Of a stretch of 48,426 bases of DNA, positions 1-7,110 are shown in pieces. The notes beneath the pieces are model-generated. The model searched no databases and was not told the origin of the DNA. It worked only from the letters and a program-made list of their open reading frames with translations. A program made the position numbers and the translations under genes. How positions within the stretch are numbered: position 1 is the first letter of the stretch; each line of letters begins with the position of its first letter. The DNA is from an uncultured Oscillospiraceae bacterium (GTDB taxonomy: Bacteria; Bacillota; Clostridia; Oscillospirales; Oscillospiraceae), in NCBI GenBank assembly GCA_944385795.1, contig CALWYP010000087.1, forward strand, positions 1 to 48,426. The letters are read 5' to 3'.

Positions 1-645
1 CAGCTGCCCGGCCTCGCCAGCCAGAACATGATGGCCGACGGCATAGGCTACGGCGGCGAGGGCGACTGGAAGGTCGCCGGCATGACCGCCATCATGAAGA
101 AGATGGCCGAGGGCCTCGAGGGCGGCACCGTCTTCATGGAGGACTACACCTACGACCTCGCCCCCGGCAACGAGATAAGCCTCGGCGCGCATATGCTGGA
201 GGTATGCCCCTCCATCGCCGCGAACAGGCCCCGCATAGAGGTCCACGACCTCGGCATCGGCGACCGCGAGCCGCCCGCCCGCCTCGTCTTCGAGGGCAAG
301 AGCGGCCCGGGCATCGTGGTCAGCCTCATAGACATGGGCGGCCGCCTGCGCATGATTATCCAGGACATCGAGGTCATAAAGCCCACCCTCGACATGCCCA
401 ACCTGCCCGTGGCCCGCGTGATGTGGAAGCCCGCGCCCGACCTGCTGACCGGCGTCAAGTGCTGGATCCATGCCGGCGGCGCGCACCACACCGTGCTCTC
501 CACCGCGGTTACGGCCCAGATGATGATCGACTTCTGCGAGATAATGCAGATAGAGTGCGTCCACATCACGAAGGACAGCACCGTCGAGGGCCTCAAGCGC
601 GAGCTGTTCTATAACGACATCGCGTGGAAATTAAAGGAGTTCTGA
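1..645 (+). CDS. araA: L-arabinose isomerase, C-terminal part (5' end outside window)
   Basis: Converts L-arabinose to L-ribulose in the cytoplasm, the first step of arabinose use. The frame is open from base 1 ([14 protein letters not shown]...) to the TGA at 643-645, giving about 214 residues of a roughly 500-residue enzyme. The fragment aligns by eye with the E. coli AraA C-terminus. It carries the metal and catalytic segments GEGDWK and FMEDYTY (Glu), [10 protein letters not shown] (His) and AGGAHHT (His). araD follows one base after the stop, as in an arabinose operon. The start and the rest of the operon lie upstream of the window. Confidence 0.95.
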   Translation, partial: QLPGLASQNMMADGIGYGGEGDWKVAGMTAIMKKMAEGLEGGTVFMEDYTYDLAPGNEISLGAHMLEVCPSIAANRPRIEVHDLGIGDREPPARLVFEGKSGPGIVVSLIDMGGRLRMIIQDIEVIKPTLDMPNLPVARVMWKPAPDLLTGVKCWIHAGGAHHTVLSTAVTAQMMIDFCEIMQIECVHITKDSTVEGLKRELFYNDIAWKLKEF

Positions 646-646
646 T

Positions 647-1345
647 ATGCTCGAACAACTCAAGGAAACCGTACTGAAGGCCAACCTCCTGCTGCCCAAG
701 CACGGGCTGGTAACCTTCACCTGGGGCAACGTCTCCGGCGTCGACCGCGAGGCCGGCCTCATGGTCATAAAGCCCTCGGGCGTGGAGTATGACGAGATGT
801 GCGCCGGCGACATGGTCGTCGTCAGCCTCGAGACCGGCGAGCGCGTCGAGGGCCGCTATAAGCCCTCCAGCGACACGCCCACCCATATCGCCCTCTATAA
901 GGCCTTCCCGAACATAGGCGGCGTCGTCCACACCCACAGCCGCTGGGCCACCAGCTTCGCCCAGGCCGGCAAGGGCATCCCCGCCTTCGGCACCACACAG
1001 GGCGACTATTTCTACGGCGAGATACCCTGCACCCGCCTGATGACAGCCGAGGAAATCCATGGCGAGTATGAGCTCGAGACGGGCAACGTAATTATAGAGA
1101 CGTATAAGGAGCGCGGGATAAACCCCGACTACGTCCCCGCCTGCCTCGTCCACAGCCACGGCCCCTTCGCCTGGGGCACCGACCCGATGAACGCGGTGCA
1201 CAATTCCGTCGTCCTCGAGGAGGTCGCGTTCATGGCCTTCCACGCCATGGCCCTCACGCCCGGCCTCCCGTCCATGCAGCAGGAGCTGCTGGACAAGCAC
1301 TACCTCCGCAAGCATGGCCCCAACGCCTATTACGGCCAGGGCTGA
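647..1345 (+). CDS. araD: L-ribulose-5-phosphate 4-epimerase
   Basis: Epimerises L-ribulose 5-phosphate to D-xylulose 5-phosphate, the exit of arabinose catabolism into the pentose phosphate pathway. The 232-residue length matches the family (E. coli 231). The zinc ligands fall at the E. coli positions: His95 and His97 in VVHTHS and His171 in LVHSHG. Asp76, Asp120 and Tyr229, catalytic in the E. coli enzyme, are also in place. The ATG at 647 is preceded by AAAGGAGT (633-640). araA ends one base upstream, so the two are co-translated. A terminator follows, making this the last gene of the operon. Confidence 0.96.
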   Translation: MLEQLKETVLKANLLLPKHGLVTFTWGNVSGVDREAGLMVIKPSGVEYDEMCAGDMVVVSLETGERVEGRYKPSSDTPTHIALYKAFPNIGGVVHTHSRWATSFAQAGKGIPAFGTTQGDYFYGEIPCTRLMTAEEIHGEYELETGNVIIETYKERGINPDYVPACLVHSHGPFAWGTDPMNAVHNSVVLEEVAFMAFHAMALTPGLPSMQQELLDKHYLRKHGPNAYYGQG

Positions 1346-1373
1346 TGCATATTTCACGTCACCACCCCAGCGG

Positions 1374-1405
1374 AAAGGCCCCGGAGCCCGTCTCCGGGGC
1401 CTTTT
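1374..1405 (+). terminator. Rho-independent terminator of the araA-araD operon
   Basis: A perfect 10-bp GC stem, GGCCCCGGAG (1377-1386) with CTCCGGGGCC (1392-1401), has a 5-base loop. AAA precedes it and TTTT follows. It lies 28 bases after the araD stop and ends the sugar operon before the next promoter. Confidence 0.9.
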
Positions 1406-1469
1406 CCCGTCCGCGGGCGGCGGGGGAGGGATCGCCGCGGATATTCCGCGGCATTTTGCGCAGGATATA

Positions 1470-1500
1470 TTGACACGGCGTCAGAATAGTGGTATATAAT
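1470..1500 (+). promoter_or_regulatory. Sigma-A-type promoter of the DUF362-flavodoxin-TetR operon
   Basis: The -35 box is a perfect TTGACA at 1470-1475. The -10 box is TATATA at 1493-1498 (17-bp spacer) or TATAAT at 1495-1500 (19-bp spacer). Transcription should start near 1506, leaving a leader of about 68 bases before the ATG at 1574. Both boxes are flanked or overlapped by the repeated palindrome described next. Confidence 0.82.
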
Positions 1501-1519
1501 ACTTACTGACACTGCGTCA
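1471..1519. promoter_or_regulatory. Twin palindromic operators, probably for the operon's own TetR protein
   Basis: Two near-identical 13-mers occur: TGACACGGCGTCA at 1471-1483 and TGACACTGCGTCA at 1507-1519. Each is an imperfect inverted repeat (TGAC...GTCA, one mismatched pair). Their centres are 36 bp apart. The first overlaps the -35 box and the second covers the expected start site, the placement expected of a repressor operator. The TetR gene at 2984-3595 in the same operon is the natural candidate. That pairing is inference. Confidence 0.75.
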
Positions 1520-1573
1520 GCAGACGCTGTAAACGATAGGCCAACAGGAACCTGCGCAATTAGGAGGTAACAC

Positions 1574-2464
1574 ATGAAATCCAAGGTGTATTTTACCCGT
1601 GAGCTCACGAGCGAGGCCGTTGTGAAGATGTACGGAGCGCTGGGAGTAAGCCTGCCCGGCAAAGTTGCCGTCAAACTCCACTCCGGCGAGCAGGGCAACC
1701 AGAACTACCTGACCCCCGAGTTCTGGAAGCCTATGATAGACAGGATCGGCGGCACGGTCTGCGAGACTAACACGGCCTACGGCGACGCCAGCGGCGGCGT
1801 GCGCGACCACACGGACACCCACCTCAAGCTCATAGAGGAGCACGGCTGGAACAAGTATTTCGACGTCGACCTCATGGACATCGAGGGGCCCGACCTTGTC
1901 TGGCCCATCCCGGACGGCAAGGCGCTCAAGGAGAACCACGTCCCCAGGCATATCGTCAACTACGACTCCATGCTCGTCCTCGCCCATTTCAAGGGCCACC
2001 CGATGGGCGGCTTCGGCGGCTCGCTCAAGCAGCTTGCGATCGGCTGCGCCAGCGCGAAGGGCAAGGCGCTTATCCATTCGGCGGGCAAGACCGACGACCG
2101 CTTCCAGTGCTGGACCGACCACGCGGACAAGACCGCCTTCCCCGAGGCCATGGCCGACGCGGCGAGCAGCATCTACCGCCATTTTGAGGGCAGGATAGCC
2201 TTTATAAACGTCATGCGGAACCTTTCCGTCGACTGCGACTGCTGCGCCGTGGCCGAGGACCCCTGCATGAAGGACATAGGCATACTCTCCTCCCTGGATC
2301 CCGTGGCGATTGACCAGGCCTGCATAGACCTCGTCATGGCCTCCGACGACCCGGGCAAGGAGCATTTCATGGAGCGGGTAAACTCCCGGAACGGCATACA
2401 CACAATAGAGGCCGCCGCCGAACTCGGCTTTGGCAGCCGCGAATACGAGCTCATAGAGCTGTAA
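1574..2464 (+). CDS. DUF362 domain protein
   Basis: A 296-residue protein that matches the DUF362 family from memory of its conserved segments: KVAVKLHSGEQGNQNYL near the N-terminus, CETNTAYG, FKGHPMGGFGGSLKQLA in the middle, and SLDPVAIDQACIDLV near the C-terminus. A cysteine cluster (Cys221, Cys223, Cys224, Cys231) could bind a metal or an Fe-S centre, although no separate ferredoxin domain is present. No signal peptide or membrane segment is seen. The biochemical role of the family is not settled. The start has AGGAGG at 1562-1567. It is first in an operon with a flavodoxin and a TetR regulator, which suggests a redox job (inference). Confidence 0.85.
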   Translation: MKSKVYFTRELTSEAVVKMYGALGVSLPGKVAVKLHSGEQGNQNYLTPEFWKPMIDRIGGTVCETNTAYGDASGGVRDHTDTHLKLIEEHGWNKYFDVDLMDIEGPDLVWPIPDGKALKENHVPRHIVNYDSMLVLAHFKGHPMGGFGGSLKQLAIGCASAKGKALIHSAGKTDDRFQCWTDHADKTAFPEAMADAASSIYRHFEGRIAFINVMRNLSVDCDCCAVAEDPCMKDIGILSSLDPVAIDQACIDLVMASDDPGKEHFMERVNSRNGIHTIEAAAELGFGSREYELIEL

Positions 2465-2479
2465 AGGAGCGTTAGAGAA

Positions 2480-2944
2480 ATGAGCAGGATACTCACAGTG
2501 TATTTTTCCCCCACCGGCACCACCGCCGCGGCCGCGAAGGACATAGCCGCCGCCGTGGGGAGCGAGCTATATGAAATCGTCCCCGAGACGCCCTACACGG
2601 CCGCCGACCTCGACTGGAGGGACAAAAACAGCCGCAGCACGCTGGAGATGGACGACCCGGCCTCCCGGCCGGCCATTGCCGGCGCAATTCCCGACATGGA
2701 CGCCTACGACATGGTCTTCCTCGGCTTCCCGATTTGGTGGTACGTCGAGCCGCGCATAGTGGACACCTTCCTGGACGCCGCCGGCCTCGACGGCAAGGCC
2801 GTCGTCCCCTTTGCCACCAGCGGCAGCAGCGGCATCGCCAACGTTGAGCGCAACCTGCGCGAGCGCTACCCCAGGGTCAACTGGCAGCCGGGAAAGCGCG
2901 TCGCCTCCGGGGCGGGCAAATGGGCAAAGGGCCTTGTCAAGTGA
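2480..2944 (+). CDS. Flavodoxin
   Basis: A 154-residue flavodoxin-fold protein, probably a cytoplasmic FMN-dependent electron carrier or small reductase. The N-terminal strand and phosphate loop are clear: ILTVYFSPTGTT, with SPTGTT at residues 10-15 in the FMN phosphate position. GFPIWWYVEP near residue 82 is typical of the flavodoxin_4-like group. The size suits a single domain with no fusion. An AAAGGAG site lies 15 bases after the DUF362 stop, so the genes are co-transcribed. A redox partnership with the DUF362 protein is inferred from position only. Confidence 0.87.
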   Translation: MSRILTVYFSPTGTTAAAAKDIAAAVGSELYEIVPETPYTAADLDWRDKNSRSTLEMDDPASRPAIAGAIPDMDAYDMVFLGFPIWWYVEPRIVDTFLDAAGLDGKAVVPFATSGSSGIANVERNLRERYPRVNWQPGKRVASGAGKWAKGLVK

Positions 2945-2983
2945 AGCTAGGCGGCCCGGGACCGGACGAAAGAGGCGATTGAC

Positions 2984-3595
2984 ATGCCGAAGGGCTCCGA
3001 AGCCTTGGCAAAGGCGCGCAGGGATGAAATAATAAACGCCTGCGCCGAACTTTACGAGACAATGGGCTTCCGGGACATCACGATACGCGACATCGCGGCG
3101 AAGACCTCCTTCACGCGCACGTCCATATATAACTACTTCCAGACGAAGGAGGAGATTTTCCTCGCCCTGCTGGGCAGGGAGTACGAGGCCTGGACGGCGG
3201 ATATGCGCGCGATGGGGGGAGAGGAGGGGCCGGCGGCCTTCGCCGGAAAGCTGGCCGCCACGCTGCAAAAGCGCGGCTGTATGCTCAAGCTCATCAGCAT
3301 GAACCTGTACGATATGGAGGGCTCGAGCCGCCTGGAGAACCTCGTGGAGTTCAAGCGCATCTACGCCGCCGCCCGCGGCGAGCTGGCTGCCTGCCTCGCC
3401 CGCTCCTTCCCCGGGATGCCGGCGGGGGAAATAGAGGAATTTATCCGCTGCTTCCTGCCCTTCCTCTTCGGGGTCTACCCCTACACCACGGCGACGGGAA
3501 AGCAGCGCGAGGCTATGGAACTGGCCGGGGTGGAGTACGCGGAGACAAGCGTCTACGAGCTCACGCGCGCCTTCACCGAGCGGCTGCTGGGCTGA
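2984..3595 (+). CDS. TetR/AcrR-family regulator of its own operon (probable)
   Basis: A 203-residue TetR-family repressor. The N-terminal helix-turn-helix is clear (ITIRDIAAKTSFTRTSIYNYF, about residues 28-48) followed by KEEIFLALL. The helical C-terminal half, expected to bind the ligand and dimerise, has no recognisable ligand signature. It is the last gene of the operon, and the promoter carries twin palindromes, so autoregulation is likely. A strong terminator begins 28 bases after the stop. The ligand is unknown. Confidence 0.88.
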   Translation: MPKGSEALAKARRDEIINACAELYETMGFRDITIRDIAAKTSFTRTSIYNYFQTKEEIFLALLGREYEAWTADMRAMGGEEGPAAFAGKLAATLQKRGCMLKLISMNLYDMEGSSRLENLVEFKRIYAAARGELAACLARSFPGMPAGEIEEFIRCFLPFLFGVYPYTTATGKQREAMELAGVEYAETSVYELTRAFTERLLG

Positions 3596-3623
3596 CGCGC
3601 GGCACAAACGTAAAGCGGATGCG

Positions 3624-3659
3624 AAGAGCCGCCAAAGGCTGACCTTTGGCGGCTCTTTT
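3624..3659. terminator. Bidirectional terminator between two convergent TetR genes
   Basis: A 15-bp perfect stem pairs AAGAGCCGCCAAAGG (3624-3638) with its complement at 3643-3657 around a CTGA loop. A T run follows on the plus strand. The plus-strand TetR gene ends at 3595 and the minus-strand TetR gene ends at 3662, so the element probably serves both. It is more certain for the plus strand. Confidence 0.88.
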
Positions 3660-3661
3660 GA

Positions 3662-4195
3662 TCATAACCCGCGCATTTTGAACATTCCGGCAATCTCATC
3701 GGCGCTCTCCCGCATCCCCCTTTGGAACCAGAGCTCTATCCAGCCGTACAGGGCGTAGGCCGTGTATGCCTTCGAGTACGCCGCTTCTTTGGGGTCATCC
3801 GGCCTCGGGCCGCAGAGGCCGGTAATTACGTCTTTCAGAAGATATATTAGGCCCCTCTGGTTTAACAGGGAGTAAAATTCAAAGTGCTTTTCAAAATGCG
3901 AGAACATGGCCCGGAGAAGCTCGCTGAGGGCCTTGCCTTCCCAGGGCTCGCCATCCGCCGCCCATTCCTGGAAAAGCCCATGGATATATGCCCGCAGGAT
4001 ATCTTCCTTGCTGCTGAAGTTGCGGTAAAATGACGCCCGGCCAACGCCGGCCCGCCCGCACAGCTCGCTGACGGAGATCCTTTCAAGCGGCTTCTCCCGC
4101 AGCAGCCCCAGCAGCGCGTCCGTAATATGCCCTATGACATAGGCGTTCCGCCCCTCGTTGCTCATTGGCGATACAGTTTCCACGCTTTGTCTCAT
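3662..4195 (-). CDS. TetR/AcrR-family regulator, divergent from the hydrolase operon
   Basis: About 177 residues, a TetR-type DNA-binding protein. The N-terminal domain shows ISVSELCGRAGVGRASFYRNF followed by SSKEDILRAYI. The C-terminal half resembles the TetR-like C-terminal domain common in Clostridia. The ATG at 4193-4195 is chosen over a GTG at 4199-4201 because AGGAGG (4203-4208 on this strand) is 7 bases from the ATG and only 1 base from the GTG. It faces a small-membrane-protein and hydrolase operon across a palindromic intergenic region, so it probably represses that operon and itself. Confidence 0.86.
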   Translation of the reverse strand: MRQSVETVSPMSNEGRNAYVIGHITDALLGLLREKPLERISVSELCGRAGVGRASFYRNFSSKEDILRAYIHGLFQEWAADGEPWEGKALSELLRAMFSHFEKHFEFYSLLNQRGLIYLLKDVITGLCGPRPDDPKEAAYSKAYTAYALYGWIELWFQRGMRESADEIAGMFKMRGL

Positions 4196-4209
4196 TTTCA
4201 CGCCTCCTG

Positions 4210-4238
4210 TTGACAGCGCCCCGGTTCGATGATACTAT
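4210..4238 (+). promoter_or_regulatory. Promoter of the membrane peptide and hydrolase operon
   Basis: TTGACA at 4210-4215 is followed 17 bp later by TACTAT at 4233-4238 (4 of 6 consensus). The -35 box abuts the ribosome binding site of the divergent TetR gene, and the -10 box overlaps an operator half-site. A weak minus-strand promoter for tetR may use TTGATG (4261-4266) and TGCAAT (4237-4242). Confidence 0.6.
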
Positions 4239-4264
4239 TGCAACGCCGATACAAATGTATCATC
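4228..4264. promoter_or_regulatory. Palindromic operator array of the divergent TetR regulator
   Basis: GATACA-AA-TGTATC (4248-4261) is a perfect inverted repeat with 6-bp arms. A further half-site, GATGATAC (4228-4235), is the exact inverted complement of GTATCATC (4257-4264). The set covers the -10 region of the rightward promoter and the putative leftward promoter, fitting a TetR protein that shuts both. The binding protein is inferred from adjacency. Confidence 0.7.
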
Positions 4265-4321
4265 AAGATAATAGCACAGCCGGACGTGGCTGTCAACGTA
4301 AAACACGGAAAGGGGCTTGAA

Positions 4322-4456
4322 ATGGCGCTTACGCGAAAGGGATGGGCGATAATTATCATCATTGCCGCGGCGGCTTTTGTTTTAGGAAGGCTGGCGGCCC
4401 GGGCGTTTATGAATCTGCTGCTGGGCGGCACGCTGTTTGGGGGGAATTTCCTATGA
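4322..4456 (+). CDS. Small single-pass membrane protein (44 residues)
   Basis: Reads MALTRKGWAIIIIIAAAAF... with a positively charged start, one hydrophobic stretch (about residues 9-19), then a second weakly hydrophobic stretch (LLLGGTLFGG). AAAGGGG lies about 7 bases before the ATG. Its TGA overlaps the next ATG (ATGA at 4453-4456), which argues for real translation and coupling to the hydrolase downstream. No family was recognised. It could be a membrane anchor or a leader peptide for translational coupling. Confidence 0.6.
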   Translation: MALTRKGWAIIIIIAAAAFVLGRLAARAFMNLLLGGTLFGGNFL

Positions 4457-5448
4457 GGAAAAAGGCGAAAGGGAGGCGGACGGGAGCCGTGCCGCTGGGA
4501 ATCGGGATTTTTGCTTTGGCCTTTCTCGGCGGCGCCGTATCAAAGTTTGCCATTACCCCGTCCTGGGCGAAGGAGTACGGCGTCCAATGGAGCGATGAAT
4601 TGGGGACATTGAAAACGGATATACCTTACGGCGATGGGGAGGCGAATAAGTTCGACTTGTACCTGCCGAAGGACGGCACAAAAGACAGTTACGGCCTTGT
4701 GGTTTACCTCCACGCGGGCGGCTTCACATCGGGCGACAAGAGCGGCGACAGGGAAATGCTGTCCTGGCTGTGCGGCAAGGGCTATGTGGCCTGCGGAATT
4801 AACTATACGCTCCGCACAGATACCAACAACGCCAGCGTCTACAGCCAGTCCAATGAAATCAAGGCGGCCATTCCAAAAGCGGCCGAAGCCGCTGAGGAAG
4901 CGGGCTATCCCATAGGCAAGCTGGCCGTAGCGGGCGGCTCCGCCGGGCATACCCTCGCCATGATATACGCCTACAGGGACGCGGCGGAGGCCCCGGCGCC
5001 TGTCGTCCTCACCTTTGGGGCGGTCGGGCCGTCCTGCTTCCGCACGGAGGATTGGGATAATTACGGATTTGACCGGAATACGGAGGAGAGCAACCATGGG
5101 GCGGCTGGACTGTTCAGCGTGATGGCAGGCGCGGAAATCACCGTGGAGGAAATCAAAAGCGGGGCTTACCTTGAAAAGATGAAGCCTATCTCCGCTGTGG
5201 ATTGGATCACGCCGGAATCCGCGCCAACCGTAGTCGCATATGGCGCGCGCGACCGGGTCCAGCCCTTCAAGGCTTCCCTCCGGCTCAAGGCCGCGCTGGA
5301 GGGAAACGGCGTAGATTATCAGTACTTTGAATGTCCACACTCCGGCCACGGCCTGCAGAACGACAACGCCGTGTACAGGCGGTGGATGGAGACGGTGGAG
5401 GCGTATCTGGACAAATATATGCCGGCAGCTCGAGGGGGTAAAAGGTGA
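4453..5448 (+). CDS. Membrane-anchored alpha/beta hydrolase (esterase-like)
   Basis: 331 residues counting from the ATG at 4453. A hydrophobic N-terminal segment (about residues 12-30) should anchor or export it. The rest is an esterase-type alpha/beta hydrolase of the hormone-sensitive-lipase/BD-FAE kind: oxyanion motif HAGG at 87-90, nucleophile Ser163 in GGSAG, likely Asp267 (GARD) and His299 (HSGHG). The substrate is unknown; carboxylesters or acetylated sugars are common in the family. A longer frame runs upstream, but the ATGA overlap with the 44-residue gene and the signal-like sequence support this start. The next hydrolase overlaps its stop (GTGA). Confidence 0.85.
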   Translation: MRKKAKGRRTGAVPLGIGIFALAFLGGAVSKFAITPSWAKEYGVQWSDELGTLKTDIPYGDGEANKFDLYLPKDGTKDSYGLVVYLHAGGFTSGDKSGDREMLSWLCGKGYVACGINYTLRTDTNNASVYSQSNEIKAAIPKAAEAAEEAGYPIGKLAVAGGSAGHTLAMIYAYRDAAEAPAPVVLTFGAVGPSCFRTEDWDNYGFDRNTEESNHGAAGLFSVMAGAEITVEEIKSGAYLEKMKPISAVDWITPESAPTVVAYGARDRVQPFKASLRLKAALEGNGVDYQYFECPHSGHGLQNDNAVYRRWMETVEAYLDKYMPAARGGKR

Positions 5449-6367
5449 AGAAATGGATTTTGGCCCTTGCCGCGCCTGCAATCCTGCTGGCGCTTGGCGG
5501 TTTGGGAATAAAAAAATATGGAAAAACATTTTAACCGCGCCTATGGCGCCGGAAAAGTATATTACGGAAGTAACAACCGGCGGCGGGATCGAAGCCAAGT
5601 ATTTGGCGGCCGGAGACTGTGAAACCGCTTATTTTGAGGCGGATTATCCTAAAAACGCGGATATCGGAAAAATCGAAATCTGGTATCCGAAGGAGCTGGA
5701 AACGGGCGGCGGGAAATACCCGGCGGTTATATTTGTAAACGGCACGGGCGTGGCCGCCTCCAGATACAAGCCGGTGTTCGAGCATCTCGCCTCATGGGGG
5801 TTCATCGCCGTCGGCAACGAAGACCCCTCGACATGGGAAGGGAAGAAGGCGGACGAGACGCTCGCGTGGCTTCTGGCGGCTAACGAGGACGAATCGAGCG
5901 TTTTCTATCATCGGGTGGATACGGACAATATCGGCATAACGGGACATTCCCAGGGCGGCGTGGGCGTGTTCAACGCGATCAACGAAACAGGGCGTAAGGG
6001 GCTGTATAAATGCGCCGTCAGCCTGTCCCCCACGCAGGAAGAGCTGGCGGAAGCCCTGAAAATGCCCTATGACGCCTCCAAAACAGCAATACCAATCATG
6101 ATACTTGCCGGAGCCCCGGACGACGTCATCTCGCTTGAAGGGCTGAAGGATATGTTCAGAAGCATCGCCGCCGGCGCTGTTATCGCGCGGCGGAGCGGCA
6201 CAGGCCATGGCCAAATGCTCTATTCAGGCGACGGATATGTGACGGCGTGGTTTATGTGGCGGCTCCGGGGCGACGCGGAGGCCGCCGCGGCGTTCCTGGG
6301 CGGCGATGCGGAAATCCTGCGCAATCCGCGCTGGCAGGACGTTATGCTAAGCATCGCGGACAATTAA
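5445..6367 (+). CDS. Membrane-anchored alpha/beta hydrolase, split by a -1 shift at A7
   Basis: Two frames together make one protein of about 307 residues. GTG at 5445 (GTGA overlap with the previous stop) opens MKKWILALAAPAILLALGGL, a membrane or signal segment, then hits TAA at 5532. The hydrolase body is in the -1 frame and runs to 6367: nucleophile GHSQGG (Ser169 of the fused product), Asp226/227 and His255. The frames join exactly at A7 (5510-5516), read A-AAA-AAA. A -1 slip there, or one extra A, restores a typical anchored hydrolase. This may be programmed frameshifting, polymerase slippage, a real mutation or a homopolymer error. Without the shift, ATG at 5453 would give a cytoplasmic form with an odd N-terminus. 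Confidence 0.75.
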
Positions 6368-6429
6368 CGCCCGGGAACCGGCCCGCGCCTCCGGCCCCCG
6401 GCGCGATCCGCCGGCAGCTTGCATCAGCA

Positions 6430-6472
6430 TAAAAAAACGCCGCGGCGGACGAAAATACGTCCGCCGCGGCGT
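6430..6472 (-). terminator. Terminator of tmRNA
   Basis: On the minus strand a 15-bp perfect stem (6458-6472 with 6437-6451) encloses a 6-base loop and is followed by a run of T (the A run at 6431-6437 of the plus strand). It begins at the final A of the tmRNA CCA, so it ends tmRNA directly. There is no T tract on the plus strand. Confidence 0.93.
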
Positions 6473-6822
6473 GGTGGAGGCGGGGGGAATCGAACCCCCG
6501 TCCGAAAGTGTTTCCTCCGGAACCTCTCCGGGCGCAGAGAGTTATTTACATTCCCTTGTCCGGACGTGAACGCTCACACTTCCGGATTTGGTAGCTTCAT
6601 TGTGCATGGTGCGCTCAAAGCTTTGCGCACTCACGTTCGCCGCTGATCAACGCCCAGCAGCCGGGCCGCGGCCCTCCCGGCGTGGACGCTCACTGCTTAG
6701 GCAGCGAGAAGAACAGGCTCAGAGTCGTTGTTCTTTAATTTATAGGTGCCCGTTTTATGGATGTCAGGCGCATCCGCCCGCTATTCCGGTCTCCACACCC
6801 CCGTCGAAACCAGTACGCCCCC
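6472..6822 (-). ncRNA. ssrA: Transfer-messenger RNA (tmRNA)
   Basis: About 351 nt that rescues stalled ribosomes and tags their products. The 3' end (plus-strand TGGTGGAGGCG at 6472-6482) gives a CCA-ending acceptor and a T arm with GGTTCGATTCC. The 5' end GGGGGCG (6816-6822) pairs with CGCCTCC near the 3' end. The usual GGTTTCGACGGGGG follows the 5' acceptor strand. The tag frame ends at TAA (6697-6699) and reads (K)NNDSEPVLLAA, with the degradation-type LLAA end. The resume codon looks like AAG (6733-6735) or the AAC after it, not an alanine codon. smpB lies upstream on the same strand. Confidence 0.95.
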
Positions 6823-6830
6823 TCGTCGTC

Positions 6831-6898
6831 AGAACAAACTGCGCTTCATTTCGTTCCCCGGCAAAGCCGGGGAACATTCATTCCGCTCCGTTTGTTCT
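6831..6898. repeat. Nested palindrome just upstream of tmRNA
   Basis: AGAACAAAC (6831-6839) pairs with GTTTGTTCT (6890-6898). Inside is a stronger hairpin: GTTCCCCGGC (6853-6862), loop AAA, GCCGGGGAAC (6866-6875). It lies 8 bases upstream of the tmRNA 5' end, where the promoter should be. No clear -10/-35 pair was found for tmRNA here. Confidence 0.75.
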
Positions 6899-6910
6899 TC
6901 CTCTCAAAAC

Positions 6911-7050
6911 CGGACCCGCTTCGCTGGGCTCCGGTTTTGGGGTGTCGCGCAAGGTACGCTTCGCTCCCTTGCGCCGCCGCCGGGCCCGCTTCGCTGGGCT
7001 CCGGTTTTGGGGTGTTGCGCAAGGCTCGCTTTGCTCCCTTGCGCCTCCGC
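6911..7050. repeat. Two tandem copies of a 70-bp hairpin-bearing repeat
   Basis: Copy 1 (6911-6980) and copy 2 (6981-7050) differ at only 6 of 70 positions by direct comparison. Each holds CGCTTCGCTGGGCTCCGGTT and an inverted repeat GCGCAAGG/CCTTGCGC (6947-6954 with 6967-6974 in copy 1). Copy 1 also pairs CAAAACCGGA (6905-6914) with TCCGGTTTTG (6930-6939). A GC-rich imperfect palindrome continues to about 7081. The stretch 6823-7110 holds no convincing gene. It looks like a REP/BIME-type intergenic element. Confidence 0.8.
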
Positions 7051-7110
7051 GCCGCGGCGACAATAATCTTCGCGGCGGCGGAGGGGATATCAAAGTGGAG
7101 TGATAACTAT

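Noticed and set aside
3624..3659. The 15-bp inverted repeat as a mobile element end or attachment site
   Set aside because: A T run follows and it lies between convergent genes, which fits a terminator. No second copy or recombinase gene was seen nearby.
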